Position numbers and translations under genes: made by a program
In this document: piece by piece, positions 18,312-26,842 of the stretch
How the letters are laid out: each line of letters starts with the position of its first letter
How positions within the stretch are numbered: the stretch's first letter is position 1
The notes under the pieces: generated by a model
The model's input: the letters and a program-made list of their open reading frames with translations, nothing else
Told to the model about the DNA's origin: nothing
The model's database searches: none
Origin: Nocardioides litoris
GTDB taxonomy: Bacteria > Actinomycetota > Actinomycetes > Propionibacteriales > Nocardioidaceae
Length of the DNA stretch: 64,000 bases
Assembly (NCBI RefSeq): GCF_006346315.1
Contig: NZ_VDMR01000001.1
Span: 248,001 to 312,000 of the forward strand
Direction: 5' to 3'

Positions 18312-19187
18312 CTAGGAGCAGACGTCCCCCGGCCCGGGTTCGGGTCTGACGGCCAGGCGGCGCCAACGAGGGTCGTGCTGCCACGGCGCACCCTGCCTGA
18401 CGTGACGGGCGTGGAAGTCCGGCGCCCACACGCGGTTCGCTGCCCCATGCCGGTGTCCGGCTACGTAGGCGGCCCAGTAGGAGAACGTCGAGTTGGTGAT
18501 GATCAGCTCCCGAGCACGGGCCACGGTCGCCCAGCTCACCAAGATCCCGTCGGCCGGGCCCACGTAGCGGGTGTCCGCCTGGCAGACGCCCGGCAGTCGT
18601 AGGTGCTGACGACACCAGTCCGGGTCGTCCGAGACGATGGCGATCGATGGAGGCGAGCCCCCCTCGCACAGCTCTGTCCAGGCGTTGCCGACATAGTCGA
18701 CGATGTCGAAGCCGAACGTGCGACGGAACTGCGGGTTGGAGTAGTAGTCACCGCGGCGGATGTTGATCACGACCTCGTGGTTGCGCGGGCGGGGGGATGC
18801 GTGCTGCGCGACCTCGTCGAGGTCCACGTCAGACAGCCTGTCCGCGATGAAGCGCTGCAGCTCGGGTCGGGTGAAGTCCTCTCCGAAGGCCTGGAAGAAC
18901 GTGACGCCCAGGTGCTCACGACGATCGGTGAACGCCAGCTGGCCCGGGGGCAGCAAGAGCTCGTTCAGCCGGGGGAATGCGTCGCGCCAGGGACCGGGTC
19001 CGAACTGGTCCAGGACCAGGTGGTCGCGACCCTCCGACTGCGCGGTGTGGGCGCGCAGCAGGAGATAGAGGACGTTGCCCATGCCGAGACCACGGTAGGA
19101 CAACAACACGGTGCGATCGCGGCCCTGGACACGGGCTGCGGCCCTTCGCAGCTGCGTGCGAACGCCGGGCCGAGGCAATCCCCTCAT
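18312..19187 (-). CDS. GT11-like alpha-1,2-fucosyltransferase
   Basis: The 291-residue protein carries the two diagnostic blocks of glycosyltransferase family 11: INIRRGDYYSN (RRGD at 144-147, the GDP-fucose-binding HxRRxD-type motif) and TNSTFSYWAAY (231-241). The N-terminal GLGMGNVLYLL resembles the GLGNQLFQ-type opening of this family with the glutamine changed. GT11 enzymes transfer L-fucose from GDP-L-fucose to galactose. The GMD paralogues at 51339-53266 could feed it, but no clear GDP-fucose synthase is in the window. It begins 4 bp after the ABC transporter gene's stop, so it ends that operon. Confidence 0.75.
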   Translation of the reverse strand: MRGLPRPGVRTQLRRAAARVQGRDRTVLLSYRGLGMGNVLYLLLRAHTAQSEGRDHLVLDQFGPGPWRDAFPRLNELLLPPGQLAFTDRREHLGVTFFQAFGEDFTRPELQRFIADRLSDVDLDEVAQHASPRPRNHEVVINIRRGDYYSNPQFRRTFGFDIVDYVGNAWTELCEGGSPPSIAIVSDDPDWCRQHLRLPGVCQADTRYVGPADGILVSWATVARARELIITNSTFSYWAAYVAGHRHGAANRVWAPDFHARHVRQGAPWQHDPRWRRLAVRPEPGPGDVCS

Positions 19188-19191
19188 CAGC

Positions 19192-21036
19192 TCACCCGAG
19201 CGAGCCGAGCTCGACGAGACGGGCGAAGCCCCGGTGCGATTCCTGGAGGTCCTGAAATGTGCCGAGACCGTCGATGCGCCCGTGCGCCATGTAGGCGATC
19301 TGGTCCGCGTGCCGAACGGTGGAGAGTCGGTGGGCTATGACCAGGACACTGACCGTGCCGTGCAGGGCCCGAATGGTTTCGTTGATGCGGTCCTCTGTCT
19401 CGTTGTCAAGAGCCGAGGTGGCCTCGTCGAGCACCAGCAGCGTGCAGTCCCGGTAGAGGGCGCGCGCGATGCCGATCCTCTGTTTCTGGCCACCTGAGAG
19501 CAGCAGTCCCCGCTCTCCGACCTGCGCCGCAAGACCGTCCGGCAGTTGAGCGACGACGTCGTCGAGCTGTGCGAGCCGGACACTCCGGCGAACCCGGTCA
19601 AGGTCGATCTCGTCGGGATCAGCCTGGAAGGCCACGTTGGCGGCGAGGCTGCCGTCGAGCAGGAAGACGTCCTGTGCCACGTACCCGATCCCGGCGCGCC
19701 ACCCCGCAAGGTCATCAGCCACGTCGCGGCCGTCGGCCAGTACCCGACCCTGCGTCGGGTGGTGCAACCCGATGATCACATCCGCCAGGGTGGTCTTCCC
19801 TGCTCCGCTCCCGCCGACGAGCGCGAGTGAGGAACCATGGGGGATGGTCAGGCTCACATCGATCAAGACGTCGCGTTCGCTTCCGGGATACCGGAAGTGG
19901 ACGGATTGGACGGCGATGCCCTCCGTCAACTCTCTCGCCGTTGGCGTCAAGCCGCCCAGGTGGGATGCCGACTCGGGCGGTGGGACAGCGTTGCGCAGCT
20001 CAGCGTGCACGAGCGCCAGCGGTTCGATGCCCACTCGGATGTTGGTGACGTTCGACAACAGAGCACTGACCGAGGGAAGCATCCGGAATCCGGCTGCGAC
20101 GAAGAGCGCCAGCAGGCCGATCGGTCCTCCCTGGGAGTCCTCACGCGCACCGAGCAAGGCCACCACGCCGATGGCGATCACGAAGAGGATCTCCAGAAGG
20201 TAACGAGGCAGACCCGTGATGAACGTCGCCGTGCGGCCCGCGCTCGCGCCCCTCAGCTGGGCTTCCTCGTATCGGCCGACGAAGTCGCGTTGCGTCCCTC
20301 GCAGCTGCAGTTCCTTCGCCGCACCCATCGCCGTGAAAGCGGTGCGGTACCCCTCCATGGAAGCAGCCGCGAGCTGCGCGCCGGCCGCGGCGGCTCGAGG
20401 TCGGGCAAGGCGGCTGAACAGCAGGGATGCCATGGTGAAGTACGCGACGAGGACCAAGGTGGGCACGGGCGCGAGCACCGCGAGCGCCGTGAGCAGCAGC
20501 GCGACGGATGAGGCGGCAGCGAAGGACTGGACCAGACCGTTCACCGTGTAGCTGAAGACCTGCAGCACAGCGGCGTCCGCCGTCCTCAGCATCTCCGCTG
20601 AGCTGCGCCGCGCAATGTCCGCGTAGGGCGCCTCGAGCATGTGGGTCATGATTCGTGCCGAGGCCCGCACACGTTCGGACTGGACGAATCCCGTGCTCCA
20701 CCACAGGAACGCCAGTGACCCCAGGTCCTTGATGATGAAGAGTGCCACGACCGCGGCGGTCAAGATGACGGCAAGCTGCCCCTCCGAGGGTTGTCCGGTC
20801 AGGGCCGCGACCACCCGAACGGCCTCCGACGTCGAACCGTCACCAGTGGTCAGTGCCACCAACGGCAGGACGAGCGCTACGGCAATGCCGTCGAGAAGGG
20901 CGATGACGACCGAGCCGACCGCAGCCACGCCCAGCTTCCTCTGGGTCCCGAGAGGAAGTAGGTCCCGAAGCTGCCGCACCGTCCCGGCGACGTTGTCAGT
21001 GGTGGCCGTCGTCCGCCGCATGGATGACGCCGTCAC
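19192..21036 (-). CDS. ABC transporter, fused permease and ATPase (flippase-type)
   Basis: The 614-residue half-transporter has about six membrane helices (roughly 35-310) and a C-terminal ATPase with Walker A GGSGAGKTT, signature LSGGQKQR (from about 513), Walker B LLVLDEATSALD and the H-loop AHRLST. The design matches MsbA/PglK-type lipid-linked oligosaccharide flippases. Being enclosed by glycosyltransferase genes with 4-bp overlaps supports export of a lipid-linked glycan. A peptide or lipid substrate cannot be excluded. The GTG start lies within the preceding gene's last codons; a downstream ATG (MRRTT) is an alternative. Confidence 0.88.
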   Translation of the reverse strand: MTASSMRRTTATTDNVAGTVRQLRDLLPLGTQRKLGVAAVGSVVIALLDGIAVALVLPLVALTTGDGSTSEAVRVVAALTGQPSEGQLAVILTAAVVALFIIKDLGSLAFLWWSTGFVQSERVRASARIMTHMLEAPYADIARRSSAEMLRTADAAVLQVFSYTVNGLVQSFAAASSVALLLTALAVLAPVPTLVLVAYFTMASLLFSRLARPRAAAAGAQLAAASMEGYRTAFTAMGAAKELQLRGTQRDFVGRYEEAQLRGASAGRTATFITGLPRYLLEILFVIAIGVVALLGAREDSQGGPIGLLALFVAAGFRMLPSVSALLSNVTNIRVGIEPLALVHAELRNAVPPPESASHLGGLTPTARELTEGIAVQSVHFRYPGSERDVLIDVSLTIPHGSSLALVGGSGAGKTTLADVIIGLHHPTQGRVLADGRDVADDLAGWRAGIGYVAQDVFLLDGSLAANVAFQADPDEIDLDRVRRSVRLAQLDDVVAQLPDGLAAQVGERGLLLSGGQKQRIGIARALYRDCTLLVLDEATSALDNETEDRINETIRALHGTVSVLVIAHRLSTVRHADQIAYMAHGRIDGLGTFQDLQESHRGFARLVELGSLG

Positions 21037-22778
21037 CTCGGCGCCCGCAGATTGCGCCCGGGAACCGGTTCGGGCGCCTGCGCCCGGTCCGACGTGGCCG
21101 CACTCCTCGCCTCGACCTCGTTCGTATGACCTGACCCTGTGCCGCCGGTTGTCGCTTCTCCATCGCGTCTCGCAGCCGTCTCCCTGTCGGGCGGGACGAG
21201 GACACCCAGCGAGATGGCCGGATCAGCCTCCAGAACGGCTCGGACCAGTTCGGTACCCACGCGGCGGTCGAGACGGGCACGGACTCGCACGCTCGCGGGT
21301 GCGGTCAGGAACGCACGGATCGCGCGACCGTCGAGGTGGAACACATTGCCTGCGAGCTGGCTCGGTGAGCCTGTCGTCCCGCCGTGAGCGGCGTTGGCGA
21401 GGTCGGGTGCCTCGAACCGCGCGTCCTCGGCCCGAGGACGTCGTGCGGAGAGATCAGCCCAGGGCCAGTCCGGCAACGGGTGGCCGACCGCTACGGCGAC
21501 CCACGCGTCGTCGCGCACGTGAGCTGCGCGCATCGCCGCGACCAGCGCCCGCACGAGACGCCCCCGCCGTGTGTGCGGCCAAGGCTTCGGGGCCACCACC
21601 GTCACGTCCGCGCCCCACTGAAGCCGTGCTGGGGCCGGTGCTGGGGCCGGTGCGGGGGTCGTCAGGCTGATGACGATGTGGAGCGAGGGAAGGGTCGAAC
21701 GCAGCCGCCCCACCTCGCGACGGAGCTCCGGGGTGAGCCGGGGCGTCACGATCAGGACCACGGCCTCGTGGGCGGCTCGAGTCGGGTGGCCGTGGACCGC
21801 GGATGGGGCCTCGCGTCGCCATCTCCGTCGAGCACCTCTCCTGGCCCGTCCGGCCAGAGCGCGGGCTGTCCCGACCGGGGCACGTCCCAGGGCGAACCTG
21901 GCCTCATCCACGACCGTGGCGACCTCTCGTGAACGGATGGACCGCAGTAGTGCACCAGCGGTCTCGTCCGACCACGTTGCGGCGGTTCTCCTGGCATGGG
22001 CCTTGATCAACTCAGCCTCGTGCTGGTCCGCAGCCGCCTCGAGCCGCTCGTCCAACATCCGCGCTATCGCTCGTCGCCCATCGAGGGAACCGCTCGTGGA
22101 GACGTTGGACTGGTGGCGCCGGTATGCGACCAGTTCCTCGTCGACCGCGACGAACGGTCCGACCCGGGCGAGGCGCATCATGAACTCGAGATCCTCGGCC
22201 AACGAGTAGGTCGGGTCGAAGAGACCGGACACGGGCAGAACTGCACGACGCACCGCCAGGGTGACAAACCGCGGTAGAGGGGCCAGGCCGCTGAGCAGCG
22301 CGTTGCTGCTGGACGACGCGGCCGCCCAGGGGAGACCGAAGACGCGGCCGTTCCCGTCGACGAAATGACCCGCGGTGTGGCAGGCGACGGCATCCGGCTC
22401 CCCTGCGAGTGCCTCGAGCTGCCGTTCGAGCTTGGTTGGCATCCAGACATCGTCATCGTCGTGGAAGGCCACGTACTCCGCGTCACCGGCTGCGATCCCG
22501 AGGTTCCGAGCCGCCGAGACACCGCTTCGCGTCGACGTCGTGAGGATGGTGGTGCGCGGAAGGAGGGAGGCCGTTCTTGCCAGGGATCCGGGGTCAGCCA
22601 CGCCGTCGTCGACGATCCAGAGACGCCACGACTGGTAGGTCTGAGAGCGGATCCCCTCGAGCGCCAGGGAGAGGTGCGCTCCGTCTCGGTTGGTCGCGAG
22701 GACGATGTCGAACGCCGGGGCTTCTGAGGTGAGCCCGGTCGTCAGCGAGAGGTCCCGAGGGTTCAGGTTCCCGCTCAC
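21033..22778 (-). CDS. Glycosyltransferase family 2 with a long extra C-terminal region
   Basis: The 581-residue protein starts with a GT-A domain (about 20-260): FDIVLATNRDG, LWIVDDGVAD, the DxD-like FHDDDDVW and SLAEDLEFMMRLARVG. The C-terminal 260 residues are not a family I recognise. They contain a Pro-Ala run (TPAPAPAPAPAR) encoded by short direct repeats near 21633-21657, then a second mixed alpha/beta region and a disordered, Thr/Gly-rich tail. The extra part may be a degenerate second transferase module, but this is a guess. It overlaps both neighbours by 4 bp. Confidence 0.82.
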   Translation of the reverse strand: MSGNLNPRDLSLTTGLTSEAPAFDIVLATNRDGAHLSLALEGIRSQTYQSWRLWIVDDGVADPGSLARTASLLPRTTILTTSTRSGVSAARNLGIAAGDAEYVAFHDDDDVWMPTKLERQLEALAGEPDAVACHTAGHFVDGNGRVFGLPWAAASSSSNALLSGLAPLPRFVTLAVRRAVLPVSGLFDPTYSLAEDLEFMMRLARVGPFVAVDEELVAYRRHQSNVSTSGSLDGRRAIARMLDERLEAAADQHEAELIKAHARRTAATWSDETAGALLRSIRSREVATVVDEARFALGRAPVGTARALAGRARRGARRRWRREAPSAVHGHPTRAAHEAVVLIVTPRLTPELRREVGRLRSTLPSLHIVISLTTPAPAPAPAPARLQWGADVTVVAPKPWPHTRRGRLVRALVAAMRAAHVRDDAWVAVAVGHPLPDWPWADLSARRPRAEDARFEAPDLANAAHGGTTGSPSQLAGNVFHLDGRAIRAFLTAPASVRVRARLDRRVGTELVRAVLEADPAISLGVLVPPDRETAARRDGEATTGGTGSGHTNEVEARSAATSDRAQAPEPVPGRNLRAPR

Positions 22779-23929
22779 CAGGTCACGGGCTCGCGGCGGT
22801 CTGGCAGGGGCACCGGGTTCATCCCGACGCAGCCGGCGTAGAGACCCTCGTACAGCTCAGCGACTCGACTCCACGAGTAGTCGAGAACGGCGCGGCTCCC
22901 GGCCTCGGTGATGGCGTCGGCCAGATCGGCGTCCTCGATGACGCGCCGGATGGAACGGGCCAGAGCATCGATGTCGGTGGGATCGACCACGAGTCCGGTG
23001 ACCCCGTCGAGGACCAGGCTGGCTGGCCCGTCACGGTCCGTGACCACGAGGGCAGCGCCAGCGAGCCAGGCTTCGAGCACCACCATGCCGAAGGACTCTC
23101 GACGGCTCGGGACGACCACGACTGCGGCGCTGGCAAGCAGGGCCTTGACCTGATCGCGGTCGATCGCCCCGGGCATCGAGACACGCGTCGCGACCCCGAG
23201 GGACGCGGCCTGGGAATGCAAGGACCCCGCCTGAGAGCCAGACCCAGCGAGGACCAGACCGACCTCGGGGGGCAGGTCAGCGGTGGCGAACGCCTCCACG
23301 AGCAGGTCGAACCCCTTGACCCGCTCGAGCCTGCCCAGGCCGACGACGGCAACCCGCTCCTCCTCGTCCATCGGCCCGGTGATCTCGACCCCGTTCGGGA
23401 CGACGTCCCCCCCTTGGAGTCCGAACTCGGCGCGCAGGTGGTCCACGACGACGATCGAGCACCCGGTGACCGCGTCCGCGCGACGCAGGGCCGAACGCAG
23501 GGCCGAGCGGATCAACACCGACTTGTCGAACACGCCGTGGTCGTCGGCGAACGTCTCGCCATGGGAACTGACCACCAGCGGACACCTCAGAACTGCGGCC
23601 AGACCGGTTGCGTACACCCCGTTCGGTCCGAAGCACTGCACATGCAGGACGTCCGGTCTGAAGCGGCGTGCAGCTCGCCACCATGCCACGGCCGCGCCTG
23701 GGACGAGCCTCAGGAACCGTGCAACATCGCTGAGCGACCGCGCCGGGAGCGGCGTTGCCAGGTGTTCCACCGCTACCCCGTCGTGGGTCCTCCGCCCGAG
23801 CCCTAGTCCTCGGTCGACAGTCCAGACCTCAACGTGGTGCCCTCGCTCCGTCAGCTCCCGGGCGACGCTCCGGACGTGTTCCTCGACGCCGCCCACGTAA
23901 GGGTGGAAGGAAGAGGTCACCAGGGCCAC
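22775..23929 (-). CDS. Glycosyltransferase family 4
   Basis: I place the start at GTG 23929, 6 nt after GAGGA, so the protein begins VALVTSSFHPYVGGVEEHV as GT4 enzymes usually do (384 aa). The frame stays open to 24130, but that extension is Arg/Ser-rich and unlike any family. Key segments are VLHVQCFGPNGVYA, VVPNGVEI, VGLGRLERVKGFDLL and SRRESFGMVVLEAW with the E-x7-E catalytic motif. It is the first gene of a tightly coupled chain running through the GT2, flippase and fucosyltransferase-like genes. Donor sugar is unknown. Confidence 0.87.
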   Translation of the reverse strand: MALVTSSFHPYVGGVEEHVRSVARELTERGHHVEVWTVDRGLGLGRRTHDGVAVEHLATPLPARSLSDVARFLRLVPGAAVAWWRAARRFRPDVLHVQCFGPNGVYATGLAAVLRCPLVVSSHGETFADDHGVFDKSVLIRSALRSALRRADAVTGCSIVVVDHLRAEFGLQGGDVVPNGVEITGPMDEEERVAVVGLGRLERVKGFDLLVEAFATADLPPEVGLVLAGSGSQAGSLHSQAASLGVATRVSMPGAIDRDQVKALLASAAVVVVPSRRESFGMVVLEAWLAGAALVVTDRDGPASLVLDGVTGLVVDPTDIDALARSIRRVIEDADLADAITEAGSRAVLDYSWSRVAELYEGLYAGCVGMNPVPLPDRREPVTW

Positions 23930-24367
23930 GCGCAGTCCTCGACCGACCCAGGGGTCTTTCAGAATCTGCTCCGTGTCGGTCCCGCGCGGGTCGGACCCGC
24001 GCCCCGGGCGGAGGGCGCGCGAGGATCGAGCAGATCGTCGGCGCTGTCGCGACCGCATGGCCCCGCGGATCTGGACGGCGCTGCGGCGATCAGGCCCGAG
24101 GGAAGGGCGGCGACGGAGGATGAACCCCACGGCGGGAGCCTAGCGAGGATGCTCGAGCCACGTAGCCTTTCGCCCTCCCGACTCGATCGCCCGCGCGTCG
24201 ACGCTGGGTCGTCCTGCGCGACAACGGGTCCTGTGGAGCTCCGCCACGCAGAGGACCGGGGCGTGGTCGATCGAGTCCCGCCAGGCGCTTCGAGTCATCC
24301 GCGCAATCGAGGCACGAGGCAGTCCGCCCGCCCCTAGGGTTGGCGGGTCACGCTGCCAGGAGGGTCC

Positions 24368-25420
24368 TTGACAACACTCACGATCGCAACCTGCGCATCC
24401 TCCGCCCCCATGGGCGCCCAGCTGTACCAGCACGAGGTCGCGTCGAGGGCCGCAGGTGCGCTGGGTCAGGGGTGGGACGTGCGCCTGTCGGTCGCCCGGT
24501 CGCTGCGATCGTCTCTGCCAGGGGATCGCAGGTTGCCCATGGCCTGGCTGAACCGAGCCTCGGCACGCCAGCGACGGGCCCTCGGTGGAGCGCTGCACGT
24601 GCGATCAGGTGTGGTGCATCGGATGGACCTGCTCGTCCCTCCCTCGCCGCGACCTGAAGTCGTGACGTTGCACGATGTCGTGGCTTGGAAGTTCGCGGAC
24701 GAGTCGGCTCCCGTCGCTGCTGCCGCGGATGAGCTTCGGCGAGCTGCGGCGGTGGTCTGCGTCTCGCGCTTCACGGCCGGCGAGGCCAAGGATGTCCTCG
24801 GGCTCGAGAACACTGTTGTCGTGCCGAACGGGGTTGACCCCTCTTTCTTCGATGCGGACGTGCTGGCCGAGGATGACCGGAGACGCTGGGGTCTTGACGG
24901 TCGCTTCGTGCTCGTGAGCGGCGGGGCGTCCAAGCGGAAGAACCTGGAAGCGCTCGCTGCGGCGTGGGTCGACGTGCGTCGTGCGGACCCGTCGTTGGTG
25001 CTGGTCATGTCCGGCCCCGACCACCCCCGCCGGACCACCTTGTTCGGCTCGCTGCCCGGCGTCCGTCTGATTGGTCGAGTCTCCGGGGACCTCGTCCCGA
25101 GGCTGATGGCGTCGGCCTCGGTCGTCGTCGTGCCCTCCCGGTACGAGGGCTTCGGACTGCCCGCGTTGGAAGCCATGGCCGCCGGGGCGCCGCTGGTCGC
25201 AGCTGCAACGAGTTCTCTTCCCGAGGTTGTCGGAGGGTGCGGGACCCTCGTCGAGCCAACTCCTGCGGGTCTGAGCGCAGGCATCCTGCACGTGCTCTCG
25301 GGCGGGGAGGACATCGAGCAGAAGGCGCTCCAGGGCCGGGTACGGGCCCGCGGCTTCACCTGGGACCGCAGTGCGCGCGAGCATGCGGCCCTGTGGCGTC
25401 GGGTTGCGGATCTCAGCTAG
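24368..25420 (+). CDS. Glycosyltransferase family 4
   Basis: The 350-residue GT-B protein starts at TTG, with AGGAGGG at 24358-24364 just upstream. A possible -10 box, TAGGGT, lies at 24335-24340. Diagnostic segments are VVTLHDVVAWKF, VVCVSRFTAGEA, VVPNGVDPSFF, VSGGASKRKNLEAL and SRYEGFGLPALEAMAAG (E-x7-E). It most resembles mannosyl- or rhamnosyltransferases of the GT4 WcaI/MtfB kind, but the donor is not assignable. It is divergent from the gene at 22775 and converges on the next GT4 gene. Confidence 0.88.
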   Translation: MTTLTIATCASSAPMGAQLYQHEVASRAAGALGQGWDVRLSVARSLRSSLPGDRRLPMAWLNRASARQRRALGGALHVRSGVVHRMDLLVPPSPRPEVVTLHDVVAWKFADESAPVAAAADELRRAAAVVCVSRFTAGEAKDVLGLENTVVVPNGVDPSFFDADVLAEDDRRRWGLDGRFVLVSGGASKRKNLEALAAAWVDVRRADPSLVLVMSGPDHPRRTTLFGSLPGVRLIGRVSGDLVPRLMASASVVVVPSRYEGFGLPALEAMAAGAPLVAAATSSLPEVVGGCGTLVEPTPAGLSAGILHVLSGGEDIEQKALQGRVRARGFTWDRSAREHAALWRRVADLS

Positions 25421-25523
25421 GTGCAGGGCAGGACCCGCGATCGGGGCCGAGCGGCACCCCGGACGAGTGCCTGGCCGCCCGGGGTCGCGCCGTCGACACA
25501 CCGGCACGCGAGGCTGCGTCTCG

Positions 25524-26747
25524 TCAACGGCCCAGTGCAGCGATGCCACGTAGGACCGGCAGCGCATGGGGACGGGTCTGCCCGAAGGGAGAGCTGGCGG
25601 GTGCGCCGAACTCAGCTCGCGCTGCCGCGCGTCCGACGGCGTTCATCGGCCGTTCGCTGACAGCGCGGTCCAACAGGTCGGCGTGCGCCCGGCCAACTGT
25701 CGCCCAGGTGCGGTCGAGTGCCAGCTCGATGCCCGCGGACCTCAGGCGTCGCCAGTCGCCGGGCGACGACAGCAGCCGATGGACTACACGGGTGAGGCCC
25801 TGCAGGTCACCCTCGGCCGCCAGGAGGCCGGCGTCGGCCGTCACCTCCGGGATAGATCCGCTCCAGTAACCTGCGACGGCGGCACCCGAGGCCTGACCCT
25901 CGACGATCATGCGACCGAACTGCTCGATCCAGCGGCTGGTGGCCACGCTCGGGACGAGCACGACGTGCAGGGTGCGGTAGAGCGCGGCGAGGTCGGGCGT
26001 GCTCAGCCACGGCACGTGCTCGAGGCGGTCGGAGACGCCCAACTCGGCCGCCAAGGCGCGCGCCCGGGGGACCTCGGGGCCGTCACCGATCAGCAGGAGC
26101 CGGGCCGGGCGGTGGTCGGCCGCTGCGGCCAGGACGTGCACCGCGTCCAGCACCCCCTTCTCGGGCACCATCCGGCCGACCAGCCCGAGGCGCAGCACCT
26201 CGTCGTCGAGTGACTGGTCGCCGGGGAAGAAGAGGTCGGGGTCGTAGCCCAGCGGCAGGACCTCGAGGTGACCGGCGAACCCCTTGCCCCGCACGACCGA
26301 GGCGGCCTGGCGGCTGCACGGGTACACCGCCTGGACCCGCCGCAGGGCCCGCTTCTCCCACTGCGCGAACGGTGGCGGGAATCGCTTGTCGAGGTTTTGC
26401 GCGGTGTACATCGCCACCGGCAGGTCGGGAGGCGCATTCCGCAACCACTGCCGCGCGACCAGGGAGACCGGTTCCTCGTGCAGGTCGAGCACGTCGGGGC
26501 GCACCCGCTCCAGCACCCGGCGTACGGCGTCGTCGTCGGCGTACCGGTGCCGGTTGATGTCGCCAGCACGGGTCACCGGGAGCTCGACGACCTCGAAGGA
26601 CTCGTGGCTCAGCTCCGCCTCCGACCCGCCCTCTGTCCACGTGCTCGGGACGACGAGGACGACCTCGTGCCCGGCTGCGGCGATGGCGCGATCACGCGCG
26701 CGGTGGGCCCGGATCCGGCCGCCGTGGTAGACCCTCAGCACTCGCAC
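25524..26747 (-). CDS. Glycosyltransferase family 4
   Basis: From GTG 26747 the protein is 407 residues and begins VRVLRVYHGGRIRAHRARD. The open frame extends to 26858 but would overlap the divergent gene, and that extension has no family features. GT4 features are DVLDLHEEPVSLVA, AVYPCSRQAASVV, LGLVGRMVPEKGVLDAV, LLIGDGPE and WIEQFGRMIVEGQASG, where the usual EGFG block is changed to EQFG. Late EPS-cluster transferases of this kind are common in actinobacteria. Its start is divergent from 26843-29137, about 95 bp away. Confidence 0.85.
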   Translation of the reverse strand: MRVLRVYHGGRIRAHRARDRAIAAAGHEVVLVVPSTWTEGGSEAELSHESFEVVELPVTRAGDINRHRYADDDAVRRVLERVRPDVLDLHEEPVSLVARQWLRNAPPDLPVAMYTAQNLDKRFPPPFAQWEKRALRRVQAVYPCSRQAASVVRGKGFAGHLEVLPLGYDPDLFFPGDQSLDDEVLRLGLVGRMVPEKGVLDAVHVLAAAADHRPARLLLIGDGPEVPRARALAAELGVSDRLEHVPWLSTPDLAALYRTLHVVLVPSVATSRWIEQFGRMIVEGQASGAAVAGYWSGSIPEVTADAGLLAAEGDLQGLTRVVHRLLSSPGDWRRLRSAGIELALDRTWATVGRAHADLLDRAVSERPMNAVGRAAARAEFGAPASSPFGQTRPHALPVLRGIAALGR

Positions 26748-26842
26748 GCCCGTGATTCTGCTCCATGCAGCCTCCGCCGCGGGTAGCGTTCGGGCGATCG
26801 CGGGCCTCGTCGGCCCGGCCCGGCGAGGAGGAGCGGCACCGC

